Assembly (NCBI RefSeq): GCF_028372415.1
Contig: NC_092874.1
Location: 333,702,651-333,766,650 of the forward strand
Length of the DNA: 64,000 nt
Reading direction: 5' to 3'
Source of the DNA: Notamacropus eugenii
Taxonomy: Eukaryota; Chordata; Mammalia; Diprotodontia; Macropodidae
A model generated the notes under the pieces. The model was given only the letters and a program-made list of their open reading frames with translations. It did no database searches and was not told the origin of the DNA. Of this stretch, positions 41,505 through 53,039 are shown one piece after another (the first letter of the stretch is position 1; each line of letters begins with the position of its first letter). The position numbers were made by a program, and so were the translations under genes.

Positions 41505-41630
41505 CATAAGCCCGTTGAGGGCAGAAAATGTTTTATTTTATTTTTTTTTGTATTTCTTGTGGCTAGTAAAGTGCCTTACCCCTAAATGGAGCACAGTTGC
41601 TTAATGTATTTGGTTGAAGTGACTCCTGAC
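41505..41630 (+). mobile_element. L2 tail, diverged
   Basis: 'ataagcccgttgagggcagaaaatg', 'ttgtatttcttgtggctagtaaagtgcc', 'cttaatgtatttggttgaa'. Confidence 0.6.
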
Positions 41631-41864
41631 TTAAAATCCAATGCCCTTTCAAGCATACCATTTACCCTGGCATGGTATACCAACAAAATTGATTTGGCAC
41701 TGATAAACAGAATGGATCAGAGGGAAATTGATGAGTTTGATAGAAGACATGACTCTTCCCAGCTCTACTGTGTATAAGTAGCAGTTGAAATAGCTCAGTC
41801 TTTTGACCAGAGGATGTAGTTGTGCAGCTTACTGTTCTTGACCTGCTTTTCTTTCCTTCCTTTT

Positions 41865-41975
41865 CAACAAATATGTATTAAGAACTAACCATGTGCCAGA
41901 TTCTGTGTTATACACTGGGCCTCCAAAGGCAAAAATGAAACCATTCCTGCTATCAAGGAATGGAATCTTCTTACA
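41865..41975 (-). mobile_element. L2 tail, antisense
   Basis: 'caacaaatatgtattaagaactaaccatgtgccagattctgtg' and 'ctatcaaggaatgg'. Confidence 0.65.
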
Positions 41976-42169
41976 CTGTGGCTTTAGGAAATTTGCTTGA
42001 CTCTTCTGGGCTTGTTTTCCTTTTGTGTCAAATAAGAACTGATCCATTCCTACACCCAAGGGATTATGATGAAAGTAAGAATTAAAACTACTAGAAAAAG
42101 TCTTTTGAGTTTCTTGAAAGAAAAGTACTATGCAAATATAAGATATTTTGTAATGCTATAATCCTAACA

Positions 42170-42300
42170 TAATTATGGAATCTTAGAGCTGGAGGGACTT
42201 TAAAGGTCAACTGTTTTAACCATAATATTTTGCAGAGGGAGAAATTGGAGCCCAGAGACAGTAAGTGACTTGGTCAAAGTTACATACTGAGTTGGTGAGA
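42170..42300 (-). repeat. Ancient SINE fragment
   Basis: 'atggaatcttagagctggagggactttaaaggtcaac', 'cccagagacagtaagtgacttggtcaaagttac'. Confidence 0.55.
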
Positions 42301-42304
42301 GAGG

Positions 42305-42575
42305 TTAGGTAGCTAGTTGGTACAGTGGATAGAGTGCTGGGCCTGGAGTTAGGAAGACCTGAGTTCAAATTCCGACTCAGACACTTACTAGCTGTGTGAA
42401 CTTAGGTCAGTAGCTTAACCTCGCTTGCCTCAGCTTCCTCAGTTGGACAATGGAGATGATAATAGCACCTAAATCCCATGGTTGTTGGGAGGATCAGCTG
42501 AGATGGTATTTGTGAAGGGCTCAGCACAGTGCCTGGCACACAGAAGGTACTGTATGAATGCTGACTTTTACTGGA
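42305..42575 (+). mobile_element. Complete tRNA-headed SINE with MIR-like 3' end
   Basis: Head 'ggtagctagttggtacagtggatagagtgctgggcctggag', CORE 'cacttactagctgtgtgaac', then the MIR-type 3' half ('gatgataatagcacctaaatcccatggttgttgggaggatc', 'gcctggcacacagaaggtac'). It differs in its 3' half from the SINE type at 2217 or 53790. Confidence 0.8.
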
Positions 42576-42744
42576 ATACACTGGATCTCTGGTCACCTAA
42601 CTCCTAGTTGAGGCTGTGCAGTTGCCGCCATATCCTGTTGTTTCCTATTACAGTCAGATTATTCTGCTAAAAAAGAATTATGAATACCCATGAAATAGAG
42701 GGGCCAGAGTCCCTAAGCCATAAAGGTAGGAGAACCATAAATGT

Positions 42745-42845
42745 GGTAGTTGCTTGAGTGGTGGACTTGGAATCAGGAAGCACTTAGCCCAGTGTCTGGC
42801 ACATAGGAAGGACTCAACAAATGCTTATTGACTGACTGACCTAGG
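42745..42845 (+). repeat. SINE with internal deletion
   Basis: The head phrase 'gtggacttggaatcaggaag' is joined directly to the tail phrase 'cacttagcccagtgtctggcacataggaaggactcaac', so the CORE is missing. Confidence 0.6.
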
Positions 42846-42854
42846 GTTAAATCT

Positions 42855-43810
42855 TACATTTCACACAGTATGTCCAGGAGACATCTTAAACTTTCAATAC
42901 CTTCAAAATTCAACTCATGAGCTTTCCCCCCAAGTCCTTTACTCATTCCCTTCCCTATTCCTATAGAGGGCATTACCATCCTCCCAGTCCCTCACAACCT
43001 AGGAGTCATCTTGGATTCCTTAATATTTCTCACTCCCCATATCCAAGCTATTGCCAAGGCCTATCGGATCTCACCTTTGCAACATCTCTTGAATATGTCC
43101 CCTTCCTTCCTCTGATACCACCAGTACCCTGATGTAGACACTTACCACCTCATTCTTTGAGTACTGCAGTAGCCTGCTGGTGGGCCTGCCTTCCTCATCT
43201 TTCCTCACTCAAAATCATCTTCCATTCAGTCGTGAAAGTGATTTTCTTGAAACATTGGTCTGACTATGTTACTCCCTTATTCAGTAATTGCCACTGACTT
43301 CTTATTACCTCTAGGAGCAAATATAAAATGCTCCTTTTGGCATTCAAAGTCCTTCATAACCTAGCTCTTCCCTACCTTTCAAGTCTTCTTACACTTTATT
43401 CCAACTCTTAGATCCAAGTGATACTGACTTCTTGGCTGTTCCATGTACAAGACACTTGTATCTCTTGACACTAACCATTCTCTCTGGCTGTCCCCCATTC
43501 CTGGAATGTTTGCCCCCCCCCCCCCCCTTCCTGAATAATAGCCTTCTTAGTTTCCTTTAAGATGTAACTAAAATCCCACTTACTACAGAAAGCCTTCTCC
43601 AGCCCTTCTTAATTCTAGTGCCTTCACTGTTAAGTATTTCCTATTTATCCTGTGTGTAGCTTGCTACGTATATGTTTATTTGGGTATTGTCTCCCCTATT
43701 ACACTATAAACTCCTTGAAGGCAGGCACTGGCTTTTTCTCTTTTAAACCTCATTTAGTATCCCAAGTGCCTGACTCATAGTAGGCACATGATAAATCTTG
43801 ATTGATTGAT
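42855..43810 (+). mobile_element. L2 C-terminal ORF2 and complete 3' UTR
   Basis: 'acctaggagtcatcttggattccttaatatttctcactccccatatccaagctattgccaaggcctatcg' is the region encoding the end of L2 ORF2 (LGVILDS-like). The UTR follows: 'ctctaggagcaaatataaaatgctcc', 'catgtacaagacac', 'tgtcccccattcctggaatg', and the tail at 43700-43800. A C run of 14 (43514-43527) has expanded inside. Confidence 0.85.
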
Positions 43811-44344
43811 TTAAAATTGGAAGAGACTGTGGAGGTCATCAAGGCCAAGCTCCCTGACTTTACAGATGAGAAAACTATCTCTGGACAGGTTGATTAACTC
43901 TGAGCCTCAGTTTACTCATCAGTAAAAAAAAGGATCCCCAACAATATTTTAAGTAAAGTAGAAAATGAAAAATATTTTGAAGCATCTTGTGAGGTGAGCT
44001 GTCACAATTCAGTAGTAATCCCAGTTGTTAAATGTTTGTAGCAGGAACATTATTCTTGCTAAGAAAACTTTGCTTATAGTAGTCTTATATTTAGAATAAA
44101 ATTGATCCAAAAATATAAACTTGAAAATATATTTTATCATTGCTAAAGGGCATTTTTATCTTCTATGTTGTTCTCATCCTTCTGCCCCACTAAATGACCC
44201 AGACCAGATTGTTTTAACATGTTATGTATTTTTTTTAGTATACATAATCTCCTACTCCACTCAAAGAACCATCCCCTAAAACAAAGAATAAAAAAGAAGG
44301 GGAAAAAGTCAGCAAAACTTAACTTCTGGTCCCCCCCTTTTAAG
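43811..44344. other. Mostly unassigned; ancient SINE scrap
   Basis: 43815-43940 contains 'aaaattggaagagactgtggaggtcatcaaggcc' and 'tttacagatgagaaaact', an old antisense SINE. The rest is unassigned. Confidence 0.4.
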
Positions 44345-44605
44345 TTCAGGTGTGAATTGCAGCTGGATGGCTCCATGGATAAAGCTTTGGACCTGGAGTC
44401 AGGAAGACCTGAGTTCAAATGTGGTCTGAAATACTTACTAGCTATATGACCCTGGGCAACTTGCTTAACCTCTGTTTGCCTTAATTCACCAGAGAAGGAA
44501 ATGGCAAACTGTTCCAGTATCCTTGCCAAGAAAACCTCATGGACAGTATTGGTGTGCTATGGTCCCACAGGGTCATAGAGTTGGATGTAACTGAACAGCA
44601 GTTAC
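44345..44605 (+). mobile_element. tRNA-headed CORE-SINE
   Basis: 'gcagctggatggctccatggataaagctttggacctggagtcaggaagacc', 'ctagctatatgaccctgggcaacttgc', 'gagaaggaaatggcaaactgttcc', ending 'ggatgtaactgaacagcag'. Confidence 0.8.
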
Positions 44606-44639
44606 AAAGTGCAGAATGGTTAGGTAGGGCTCTAGCTCC

Positions 44640-44900
44640 CAAATCTAGACTTCTTAGTCATTCAAGGCCTTTTATAGCCTGTCTGTAAGCCAGTCTCCCA
44701 TTACTTTACCCCCCAAATAAGCTCATCATGTTCACTTAATCTGCCATGCTCTCCCATTTTTTAGTTAGTACTGCCAGTCTTAATTCCTGGCACTTTCCCC
44801 AGACTCCACCTGTTGAAATATTACCCATTCTTAAAACCCTATTTTTATTGCCAGCTTCCTTCATGAAACCTCTCTTAACCACCATTCCCTAACTAGGCAT
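44640..44900 (+). mobile_element. L2 3' UTR fragment
   Basis: 'cattcaaggccttttatagcctg', 'cccattactttac', 'attgccagcttccttcatgaaacctctcttaacc'. The poly(A)-proximal tail is absent. Confidence 0.7.
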
Positions 44901-44954
44901 CTGATATCTGGGGTCCTTCCCAGCTCTAAATTCTAGAAGTGTAGGACTTCTGGA

Positions 44955-45060
44955 ATTCTAGAAAAGAACTGGGGATGTGTAGCCTGGAGAGGACTTGGAA
45001 GAGGTGTGATACATCAGAACTAGATTCAAACATTTGAAAGGCTATCAAGTAGAAGAAGGA
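44955..45060 (-). mobile_element. CR1/L3 fragment, antisense
   Basis: 'ctagaaaagaactggggatgtgtagcctggagaggacttg' and 'gtgtgatacatcagaactagattcaaacatttgaaaggc', the reverse of the region seen at 16620-16690 in the plus-strand copy. Confidence 0.6.
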
Positions 45061-45224
45061 TGTAAATAAAAGATACATATACAATAAATAGAGGGCAACC
45101 TCTGACAGCTGTTGGGACCCTCCCTTGTAAGGATTCCCAAATAATAACTGCATCTGAGAATGTACATAATATTCTGTGCTTAGTAGCCTTTTCACTTCCT
45201 CGCCATGAGGGATAAAGTATGTTT

Positions 45225-46420
45225 CATTATCTGCTTTCTGGGACCTTTATACTGTTTTTTCAGTTAGTTTGACTTTTTGAAAAGACTCTAGCTATGTCCT
45301 TTTGGTTCTTCTTCTTACATTCTGTATCAGTTCTTACAAATGTTTCCTTGTTTCTCTGAATTCTGGATGTTGATCGTTCATTCCTTACTCCCTAATAACA
45401 TTTCATTAAATTCATTGCTATAGGGTTTGTTTTTCTGCAAGCTTTTTGCATTCTGCCATAATTTTGTCTCCAGCTTTTTTTGCTGCTATGAAGAGCATTG
45501 CCATGAGTTGTTGGTATGTGTTAGATCTTTGTTTTTGTCTTTGACTTCTGTGGGGAATGTGCCCAGGAGTGGGATTGCTAGGCCAAAGGGTATGGGACAT
45601 TTAGTCATTTTAATTGCGTAATGTCCAAGTTGAAACCTTTAACATTTGGACCACTTCAAAGCTCCAAGCCTGGGGTATTCGTTTTCCTGCCTTCTTATAG
45701 CTGTTCCAACATTGACTGTTCTTAACTTTTGTCATATTAAGATATGAGGTGAAATTTCAGGATTTAAAAAGTTTTTTTTTAAAGTCATTGTTTTGAAATT
45801 GAGAGACATCAATATAACTTGGACATTTCTTTGTACAGAGAATAGGGAAAGTGGATTGTATGTGACATTGTGAATCTCTATTACATACAATTGGCTTATA
45901 TGTTAAATTTGACCTGGTGGTTCCAGCATGTCCCTGCTTGTCAGTACGTCTTTCTGAATTTCCTTCTGACCCCCCCCTTTTTTTTTAAATGTCCTTCTCC
46001 CCCTAAAAAGCCCTCTTACTCTATAACAAAAGGACCATAGTTAAGAAAAAGAGCAGTGTGAAAATATACGTTCATTCTGTACTTTCAGTCCATCATCTCT
46101 AACAAAGGATGGGATGCATGCTTTATCATCATGCTTCTGGAGTTGGGATTGGTCATTGCATTCTGTTACTCATTTTTAGACTTTTGCAGTTGTTTTCCTT
46201 TATGGTATGGTGATCATTGTATAAATGGTTCTCCTCACTTTACTCTGCATCCATTCATCATACAAGTCCTTCCAAGCAGAGGTATTTTGTTTTGCCCTAA
46301 AAAAAAAAAAAAAAAATCCAATGACTTAGCACATTTTTGTGTGGTCATTGATAGTCTGAAATTTTTTTTTTTGAAAATTGTTCATATCTTTGACCTCTGA
46401 TACAATGGGGAATGCTTTAT
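45225..46420 (-). mobile_element. Old L1 3' UTR fragments, antisense
   Basis: Two overlapping coverages. 45225-45740 reads 'ctctgaattctggatgttgatcg', 'tgctgctatgaagagcattgccatg', 'aggagtgggattgctaggccaaagggtatggg'. 45745-46420 reads 'ctggagttgggattggtcattgcattctg', 'ttctcctcactttactctgcatccattcatcatacaagtccttcc', and ends with T and A runs. At least two L1 copies of an older subfamily. Confidence 0.7.
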
Positions 46421-46464
46421 TTTTTAATTTTTCTGAAAATATTTGCTTATATGTGTCCAATTTA

Positions 46465-46580
46465 TAGATTGTAAGTTTCTTGAGTACAAGGACCTTGAAT
46501 TACTCATCCTTGTGTGACTTGAAGTATTTAGCAAAGTGGTTTCCATATATATTAGGTACTTCAGTGCCTATGAATGAGTC
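46465..46580 (+). mobile_element. L2 tail
   Basis: 'agattgtaagtttcttgagtacaaggacc', 'gtatttagcaaagtggtttccatatatattaggtac'. Confidence 0.55.
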
Positions 46581-47234
46581 TTTAAACTTACTGTTTCTGG
46601 ACCTCAGCCCAGTCTGTGGAATAGGGAGAATTGGACTTCCAGTTACTGAGGACTTGAGATTCTTGGGTGACTTGAAGAGTGCTGTTTTCAATAAAGGGTG
46701 TAGCTTGTGGGCCTGCTATCTGGCTATGGTTTTGGTGCTTTTACTTCCTTGGTATTCTCTGCACAGGTGGCCTTTGTTGGAAACATTCCTGGAATGCTGG
46801 TTCTTACCCAGAATCTTCCTGTTTGGCCAGCTCTGCTTCCCTCCCTCCCCGTCCCTGACTTGTCTTGGCTTTCTTTTTTCCCAAGTTTCCTCTTGGTTAG
46901 TCTATTTCCTGGTGGCTACTGTTGTGCTGTGTTTGAAAGCTCTGGTTAGGGCTCGCTCTTGGCTGTCCCTCTCCTGCAGAGATGATGGAAGCTGGCAGAT
47001 GATGAGAGATTTTCAAAGTTGGCTTGTGTTCTAGGGCTTGCCTGGAGAATCCTTGGAGGGCAGGAAGGCATTTGAGCAGTGGTCATGCTTCTGTATTTGT
47101 GAAATGCCTTACACTTGCATTTTGACAAATTTTTCCTGGGTTTTACTTTATTCCTAGACCTTTCCCCACAGATGATATTTTTTATGATCTCCACACCTTG
47201 GAAGTTGCCTGGGTAAGAGAGAAGGGCTATATGT
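46581..47234. other. Unassigned intron sequence
   Basis: A 184-codon open frame spans 46480-47034, but it begins in an L2 tail and has no recognisable domain. No exon called. Confidence 0.3.
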
Positions 47235-47445
47235 TTTATAGTGGAAAGAATGGTTGTCTTGGCACCAGAAGACCCAGGTTCAAGCTGCATATTGAAAACT
47301 TACTAGCAACTCAATTCCTTTTGTGTCTTGGTTTCCCCATCTGTCAGATGGGGGTAGTGACACTTGCACAGCTTAGCTTGTAGGGTCATTGTGAATAAAA
47401 CTCTCCATAAAACTGAAGTGCTACATGTACATAAATAATTGTAAC
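47235..47445 (+). repeat. MIR-type SINE
   Basis: 'agtggaaagaatggttgtcttggcaccagaagacccaggttcaag', 'catctgtcagatgggggtag', 'gtagggtcattgtgaataaaac'. Confidence 0.65.
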
Positions 47446-47734
47446 TAGGAGATCTGGGATTTGGTCTTCAGCTGATGAATAGTTTTAGCATCGCCTTTGT
47501 GCGGATTTTTGTTACAAACTGGTGGGGAGTAGGGAATAGATTCAATCACGTGTCCTCATTCAGCTTATGCTTCCGTGTTGGGCAACTAGCATGTAATGCA
47601 TGAACAAGAGGTGCAAATCAAATGTTCTTTGAGGCTGAGAAGGGGAAAATAATTTCCACCAGTAGGGATCAGCTCTAGTTTCATGAAAGAGGTGGCATTT
47701 GAGTTTGAGTTCTGAAGAATAGGATGAAGTTTTA

Positions 47735-47830
47735 GCCAGCACACAGGTATGCTGTGTGACCTCAGGAAAGTTATTTGTACTCACTCTGCCCATTTCCTCA
47801 TCTGTAAAATGGGACTGGTAAACCATATGC
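47735..47830 (+). repeat. MIR-type SINE fragment
   Basis: 'gtatgctgtgtgacctcaggaaagttatttgtac', 'catttcctcatctgtaaaatggg'. Confidence 0.6.
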
Positions 47831-47884
47831 ATTAGAATTGGAAGTTGCCTTTAGAGATTAAGTAGACCAACCCTTCATTTTATA

Positions 47885-48520
47885 GATTTAACCAAGAAGC
47901 ATTTATTAAGTACAGTTTATGGGAAAGGCACTGTGATGGGTAAGGAAAATTCAAAGCCAAAAGGAAAAACAACCCCGGACCTGAGAAGAACTGATGGCCT
48001 CCTAGTGGGATACAACATGATAACAAGAAATGTGTAGGTAAATAATATATAATCATTTGAAGAAGTGCTTTTTCTTCACTAATGGTGTGTGTGTGTGTAT
48101 GTATATATATATATATGCTTCCTGTTAGAGTTACTGATATCTGAGCTGAATCTTGAAGGAAGCCAGGAATTCTAAGAAGTAGAAGCAAGGAGGGGTTCTT
48201 TCTATTCATGGGAGACAGCCTGTACTTAAGACTTGAAGGCTGGATTTGAAACACCAAGTTCTGGAAACAACAAGCAAGTCAGTTTGGTTGGAATATAGAC
48301 TGCACAAAGAAGAGTAATGACAAGCAAACCAGGAAAAAACTCTATTAAAGTTTTTAAAAAATGGCAACCTTAAGCACTTTATGTTTTATTTTAGAGTCAA
48401 TAAGGAAACCACAGAAAGTTTTGCATCATGGGAATGATATAGTCACACATATTACTTTGGTAGTTATGTGGAGGATGAACTAGAGTGAGGGAAACTGGAA
48501 TTAGAGAGTCCAGAGAATCA
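47885..48520 (-). mobile_element. L2 3' portion, antisense
   Basis: 'accaagaagcatttattaagtacag', 'cctgagaagaactgatggcc', '...gagctgaatcttgaaggaagccaggaattc', then 'gtttttaaaaaatggcaacc', 'gatatagtcacacatattactttgg'. A (TG)n-(TA)n microsatellite at about 48085-48116 sits inside. Confidence 0.7.
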
Positions 48521-48867
48521 TAAGACCTTGAGGTCACAGCATCAGTTTAAACTCTAAGAGAATGACGTGTGAAAATCAAGTAGACAAAAACGAAATCCAG
48601 AGATAACTTGAAGTCCATTGATGATACTAAAGTTTCCTTATGGGAGTAAGTGCTATATTAACTATGTTCTCTATTTACCTCTGAGTGGGAAATCATGCTT
48701 CAATTTAGAATGTCTTGTAATTGCTAGGAACCTTGATGCTGCTGTGCTGAAATGAAGATTCTTGGGTATTGCTTTCAAATCCTGCATCTGCTAGTTAGTC
48801 ACTGAAGAAGGGAAGCATCTCATTTGGAGGCAAAGATAGGTGATTTCTCTAGTACTCTGGGAGCAAC

Positions 48868-49048
48868 AAATGTGGTGTGGTGGAAGGATCATGGGAGAAC
48901 TGGAATCTAGCCCTTGCTGTTCCAGTAACTTATTGTGACTTGAAGTTGGCCAAGCCACTTGACTTCTAGGTTCCAATTTTCTCATTAGTAAAACAAAAGG
49001 TTGTGCCTAGATGGTCTTTAAGGTACCTTTCTGCTCTAAAATACTGTG
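48868..49048 (+). repeat. MIR-type SINE
   Basis: 'gtgtggtggaaggatcatgggagaactggaatctagccc', 'ttattgtgacttgaagttggccaagccacttgacttc', 'tttctgctctaaaatactgtg'. Confidence 0.65.
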
Positions 49049-49488
49049 TCTTGTATAACTTTGTGCCACATTAGTAGTTGGCTTGGTGTAGGATCCCAGA
49101 ATGCTTGGCTGTCAACATTCCATATAGCTGATCTGGAATGGTCCCTAAGTCTCATGGCTTTCGCTCGGTTTATCTCCTCCTTCATCAGAGAGAGAAAGAA
49201 GTGGGTCGATATGTTGGCATTTTCTCTCTGGAGATCAGAGCCAGGATCTTCTAAACCAGCAGCCTGTTGGTTCTCTAAGTTAGGTCATTCTAGTTCACTT
49301 GAAACCATAGCCTGATTTGCCTGGAGATTTTAACCCTTCTGATTCCATCTAGGTAATTGATCTAGCAGTTCAGTGCCTGTCTCTGGACAAGTAAAACTCC
49401 TAGGCACCTTAGGCAGATTGTGAAAATCTCTGCTGGCCTGTCACATTCCTCTATAGCTCTCGTTGTCTTCGTGGTGCCAGGACTGAGA
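49049..49488. other. Unassigned intron sequence
   Basis: Nothing recognised. Confidence 0.3.
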
Positions 49489-49522
49489 TGAAGATGATGA
49501 TGATGATGATGATGATGATGAT
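49489..49522. repeat. (GAT)n microsatellite
   Basis: About ten GAT units at the end of a SINE-like element. Confidence 0.93.
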
Positions 49523-49524
49523 AC

Positions 49525-50045
49525 GATTAACTCATATTTAGCTGATATTTAGTGCTTTAAGGTTTACCTCATGTACGTTATATCTCCTCATGCTCAGAAC
49601 AGCTTCTTAAGTGGGTCCCATAGGCATATTATCCACATTTTATAGAAGAGAAAACTGGAGTTCAAAGAGGTTGTTTTTTGCTTCTGGTTAGACAGAGGGA
49701 TAGATAGAGGGAGAATTGAAACCCAGATCTCTATTGATACCAAGTGTATCTGTCTTTATTCTGCTTCTTCTATAGTGCTTTAAGGTAATAACAATAATAA
49801 CCAACTTTTATGTAGTGTGTACTGTGTGTCTGCCACTGTGCTAAGTATTTTACAATTATTATCTCATTGTTCTTTGTTATTAGGTAGGCTATTGTTATTC
49901 CTGTTTTACAGATGAGGAAATTCATGCTAACAGAGCTGAAGTGACTTGTCCAGGGTCACACAGTTAGGAAGTGTCTGATTTGAACTCTCACCTTCCTGAC
50001 CCCATTCCTAGCATTCTATCCATTTCCCCACCTAGCTTCCTCTAA
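49525..50045 (-). repeat. Two ancient CORE-SINEs, antisense
   Basis: 49525-49735 ('gatatttagtgctttaaggtttacc', 'cattttatagaagagaaaactggag') and 49790-50045 ('atgtagtgtgtactgtgtgtctgccactgtgctaag', 'gttttacagatgaggaaattcatgc', 'gacttgtccagggtcacacag', 'ctatccatttccccacctagc'). Confidence 0.65.
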
Positions 50046-50089
50046 AGTTTACAAACAACTTTCATTCTGAAACTCTTGTCAGCATTGTG

Positions 50090-50485
50090 AGATGACCAGC
50101 GTTGTTAGATTTAGTCCTTCTAAGCAATGCAAGGATCTAAGATAATTTCAAACGACTCATGATGGAAAATGCCATCCACATCCAGAGAAAGAACTATGGA
50201 GTCTGAATGCAGATCGAAGCATACTATTTTCTTTTTTTCTTATTTTTTTGCTTTTTCATTCTCATGATTTTTCCCTTTTGTTCTAATTCTTCTTTCACAA
50301 CATGACTAATGTGGAAGTGTGTTTAATATGATTGATTGTACATTTATGTATAGACTATATCAGATTGTATGCAGTGTTGAGGAGGGGGGAGTAAAGGGAG
50401 AGGGAGGAAATTCAGAACTCAAAATCTTATAAAAGTGAGTGTTGAAAACCCAAAAGAAATAAATAAAATTTTAAAAAAAAATTCC
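50090..50485 (+). mobile_element. L1 3' UTR, marsupial type
   Basis: 'gcaatgcaaggatctaagataatttcaaacgactcatgatgg', 'catccacatccagagaaagaac', 'cacaacatgactaatgtgg', G-rich tract, 'gagtgttgaaaacccaaaagaaataaat' and poly(A). Confidence 0.85.
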
Positions 50486-51189
50486 AAGTTTAACTCCTGT
50501 TGCAAATTGGCTCTTAGAAAGCATATATTTTGGGTGGTGGGGTTTTATCTTTGTTTGCTTTAACCAGATCCATAAAGACGAAGCCTCGCTCTTCCTTTAA
50601 ATACCCTTTTTCCTATTGCTGGTGGTTTTGTCGAAAGTGTGACAAGATCCAACATTTTAAAAAACTAAAAGTGAATGAAGAAAATTATTTATTATATGGA
50701 ATGGTTGGGGGAAGGAGAAGAAAATATAGGGAGAAGTTTTGACAATATAAGAACAAAAGATATCGATTGTTTTTAAAGTGAGAGAGTGTGTAGTGTAGAA
50801 ATAGCAATGACCTAGGTATCAGGCAATCTGAGTTCTAGTTTCCACACTTAGAATTTTTGTAGACTGCAGGGGAGGAGACTGGATGCTGTAGAATCCCATG
50901 ACCTCTGACCTCAGGCCAACGCACAGGAGGTGGATTGTCATAGATGTATGTGTCACTGACCCTGTGACACAGTTTATCACTTACAAAAAATTTTGGGTTC
51001 TGGACTTTGGACAGCCTCACAATATGACCTGATGCACAAGGCTTCCCTAGGAACACAAGTAGAATGCACAGTTCCAGGGAATTGACACCATCCAGACTCA
51101 CACATCCTCCTTTTCCCTGGATTGATCCGCTCTCACACCTGGCTCACCAGCTCCCTCTCATGCAAAGACCCTGAGGGAGTCAAACTGGA
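50486..51189. other. Mostly unassigned; MIR scrap
   Basis: 50795-50850 holds a MIR head ('gtagtgtagaaatagcaatgacctaggtatcaggcaatctgag'). The remainder up to the next repeat is unassigned. Confidence 0.35.
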
Positions 51190-51405
51190 TGATCAGCTCT
51201 AAATGGATAATTCTAGAGGGGACATCTCTAATCATCCTGATCTGTGCCTTTTACCAATGGAGTCAGATAACTCCGGAGGAGAAAGTGTGGCTGGTGACCT
51301 TGCATGTCCCTCCCTTACTTAAATTCAGTTCACTTACAAATCATGACATCCTTGATGTCATGGTCCTCTTTGAGAACGAAGGGCAAACAGCAAAACCAAA
51401 AATGA
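51190..51405 (+). mobile_element. Unnamed marsupial retroposed repeat, copy 3
   Basis: 'gacatctctaatcatcctgatctg', 'ggaggagaaagtgtggctggtgaccttgcatg', 'catccttgatgtcatggtcctctttgagaacgaagggcaaac'. Same order as the copies at 11677 and 22665. Confidence 0.7.
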
Positions 51406-52069
51406 TGCCTCTCGAAGAGTTTGGCATTATAAGAGAAGCAGTGTTCTGGTATGAAAGTGATAGGCAAAAAAAGCCTTGCTCTCTGCTCTTGTTTTTATTT
51501 TCCAGCTTCAAGAAGCCCTGTCCTTGGAAATAAGCTGGCCAGTAGCTTAGAGCAGTTAGGTGGAGCAGTGGTCTCCTTACTTTCATCGCCCCCCCCCCCC
51601 CCCCAAACCCCCAAGATCAACTGTAAAATATTGGTAACAGACATGTGTGGGGAGGTGACAAATCAATGCAATTCCAAAGATACATATTAAGGGTATATTC
51701 TGTGCAGGGCATGGCCTCTGCCCTTGAGCTTGCAGTCCAGCCAGATTTTTATTTATATGGACAGGCTGGCTGCCACATTAGATTCACTAGAGTATGGAAA
51801 GTCTTAGGTTCCATTGTGAAATGAAAGTCCCAGAAAAGATGGAAGAGTCCTTGGGTTCATGCGTCTCTTCACGGGGAAGACTAAATTGCTGCTGACAAAT
51901 AATTAAAAGAAGCCCAGTTTCCTTTTCCAGTTCTTACCAGCATTTGATATTGCCACAAATTCACAAATTCTCTTCCCTTCCCCTTTCTTTTCCCTAGTCT
52001 TTCTGCCATCCCTAGCCTCCAATTACTCACTGCATCAGTCTATGAGGATATGTCTAAGGTCTAGCCTGT
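51406..52069. other. Unassigned with poly(C) run and L2 scrap
   Basis: Poly(C) of about 17 at 51589-51604. 51675-51745 resembles an antisense L2 tail ('gatacatattaagggtatattctgtgcagggcatggcctctgcccttgagcttgcag'). Confidence 0.4.
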
Positions 52070-52200
52070 CTGGTGTGGTAGAAAGAGCAGTGGCCCCATT
52101 TCCCTGTTCTGCCACAAACTTGCTGGGACCCTCAAAGTCATTTTACCTTTTCCCGGCTTTAGTGTCCTCTTCTCTAGTATGTAGTGGTTGCATTTGCATC
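52070..52200 (+). repeat. MIR-type SINE
   Basis: 'ctggtgtggtagaaagagcagtggcc', 'ctgccacaaacttgctgggaccctcaaagtcattttacc'. Confidence 0.55.
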
Positions 52201-53039
52201 CTATTTTGGATGGAGAAATTTTCCTCTTCCTAGTCTTCTCATTCACAGGCAAGGCTGAGCAGTCTAACAAAATGGCAGCATTCTTGGATTGATGCTCTTG
52301 TGTTATTGTACACATAGATAATGAAAACAAATTGTTGACTTTGGGCCTGTTTATTTTACAGCAGTATAAGCATGCCTGGAGGTCAGGCAGACCTTTGGAT
52401 TTTAGAATCCTGGACTGCAGTGCCATATTTCTGGGCTGTAGTTACTACAGGAAGTCGGTGGACATTCTTTTGTTGAGGGTGGGGTCTGAGGAGCTAACTT
52501 GAGTTTGAACTAGCATTGATTTCCTGTCTCTCTTTCCTTTTCCTGCCTTTCAGTCTTGCTTTTTTGGGGGGAAGAGTTTTTTTGAGGGAAAAAGGAGGTG
52601 AGTGCGGAATCTTTCCTGAAAAGCTTTTGCCCTAGAAAATTGCCCTTGGGAGTTCTCAGGCAGAGGGGCAGGAGTTTTTTGTCATCAGTTCCCTCTTGCT
52701 CCAGAAATTAGAGCCATGAGGTTCTCATTGTCAGTACCCATTGGGGAAGAGTTGTTTGAAAATGTCACTTTCTCTTGCTCCCACCCTGTTCAGTTGCTGC
52801 CATACTGCAGTGTGGGTAGGAGCCCTGAGAGCTGGGCATTGTTTTGGACTGGGGGTGTGTGGAGGGAAGAATTTAAGGACTGGGCATCAGCTGCTTTCTT
52901 TCTGAGTGCTGTTTGATTTTAATTTTTCCTTTTTGAGCCAACACATCAAACAGATGTCAGCAATGCAGATTTGTTGCCAGAATGAGAGTCCCTCCCTCTC
53001 CCCTTGCCCCTCCCCCTTTCCTCTCCCTTGTCTTCTTCT
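52201..53039. other. Unassigned intron sequence
   Basis: No exon or clear repeat. Pyrimidine-rich at 52990-53040. Confidence 0.3.

Noticed and set aside
46480..47034. 184-codon plus-strand open frame
   Set aside because: Starts inside an L2 tail and runs through unassigned intron sequence. The hydrophobic, Leu/Trp/Ser-rich content comes from T-rich DNA; no domain or splice context.
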